Below are positions 14,811-14,865 of a stretch of 14,865 nucleotides of DNA, one piece after another; position 1 is the stretch's first letter; each line of letters opens with the position of its first letter. The stretch covers positions 1-14,865 of the forward strand of contig CAZVRH010000037.1 of assembly GCA_964629335.1 (NCBI GenBank). Direction: 5' to 3'. The translations under genes were made by a program, and so were the position numbers. The notes below the pieces were generated by a model that saw only the letters and a program-made list of their open reading frames with translations, was not told the DNA's origin and did not search any database. The DNA is from CACPJA01 sp964629335. Lineage in GTDB: Bacteria; Pseudomonadota; Gammaproteobacteria; Steroidobacterales; UBA11654.

Positions 14811-14865
14811 GGGCCGTTAGCTCAGTTGGTAGAGCAGCTGGCTTTTAACCAGTTGGTCGAAGGTT
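14811..14865 (+). tRNA. tRNA-Lys (UUU), 5' 55 bases, runs off window
   Basis: The cloverleaf can be built by hand: acceptor strand GGGCCGT (14811-14817), D-stem GCTC/GAGC (14820-14823, 14832-14835) with AGTTGGTA loop, and anticodon stem GCTGG/CCAGT (14837-14841, 14849-14853) around CTTTTAA. The anticodon TTT is at 14844-14846, so it reads lysine codons AAA and AAG. The variable loop and the 5' strand of the T-stem (GAAGG) are present; the rest lies beyond the window. It stands 72 bases after the cpoB-like gene, and the gap shows no convincing promoter or terminator, only the palindrome ACCTAGGT at 14773-14780. Confidence 0.96.

Noticed and set aside
14745..14865. Open reading frame starting MFKWLSYLLD that runs through the tRNA-Lys gene
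   Set aside because: More than a third of it is the translated tRNA (GPLAQLVEQLAFNQLV), a well-known shadow product, and the rest has no family features.
1..14865. A novel defence system, mobile element, CRISPR array or biosynthetic cluster
   Set aside because: Every gene belongs to a recognised core family, there are no direct repeat arrays, transposase or integrase genes or terminal repeats, and all gene-free stretches are under 170 bases.

Overview
The window is a compact, AT-rich stretch of bacterial chromosome that carries core housekeeping genes and no mobile DNA. Several features point to a gammaproteobacterium: an Hda-type replication regulator, HolC, the pepA-holC-valS block, lptF-lptG, a CpoB/YbgF-like gene next to tRNA-Lys, and a proline-tRNA ligase whose retained parts resemble the E. 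coli enzyme. The low GC, very short intergenic gaps and few Shine-Dalgarno sequences suggest a genome-streamlined lineage, for example a marine SAR86-like clade. That placement is inference, since no 16S or other decisive marker is present.

Layout from left to right. (1) On the minus strand, purM and the 5' part of purN (cut by the window edge) encode consecutive-pathway enzymes of purine synthesis; their ends overlap by 4 bases. (2) Divergent from purM, a PgsA-like CDP-alcohol phosphatidyltransferase and hda lie 3 bases apart. A small DUF4398-type lipoprotein gene follows under its own possible promoter. (3) proS on the minus strand converges on the lipoprotein gene. Its product is 411 aa and lacks the internal editing domain normal for gammaproteobacterial ProRS; this is the most notable observation here. 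(4) Divergent from proS is a tight plus-strand group: pssA, a family 4 uracil-DNA glycosylase and a UMF1-type MFS transporter. (5) pepA, holC and valS form a minus-strand operon that converges on the transporter gene with a 4-base overlap. (6) After a 168-base divergent intergenic region come lptF, lptG and a cpoB-like lipoprotein gene, then the 5' 55 bases of tRNA-Lys(UUU), which runs off the window.

Functional themes are purine synthesis (purMN), phospholipid synthesis (pgsA-like, pssA), lipopolysaccharide export and envelope maintenance (lptFG, cpoB-like, DUF4398 lipoprotein), replication (hda, holC), uracil repair, and translation and peptide turnover (proS, valS, tRNA-Lys, pepA). I found no defence system, CRISPR array, transposon, phage gene or biosynthetic cluster, and no intergenic gap exceeds 170 bases. 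The points worth following up are the editing-less ProRS, the separation of cpoB from tol-pal while tRNA-Lys remains beside it, near-leaderless or SD-poor starts, and the structured divergent intergenic regions.
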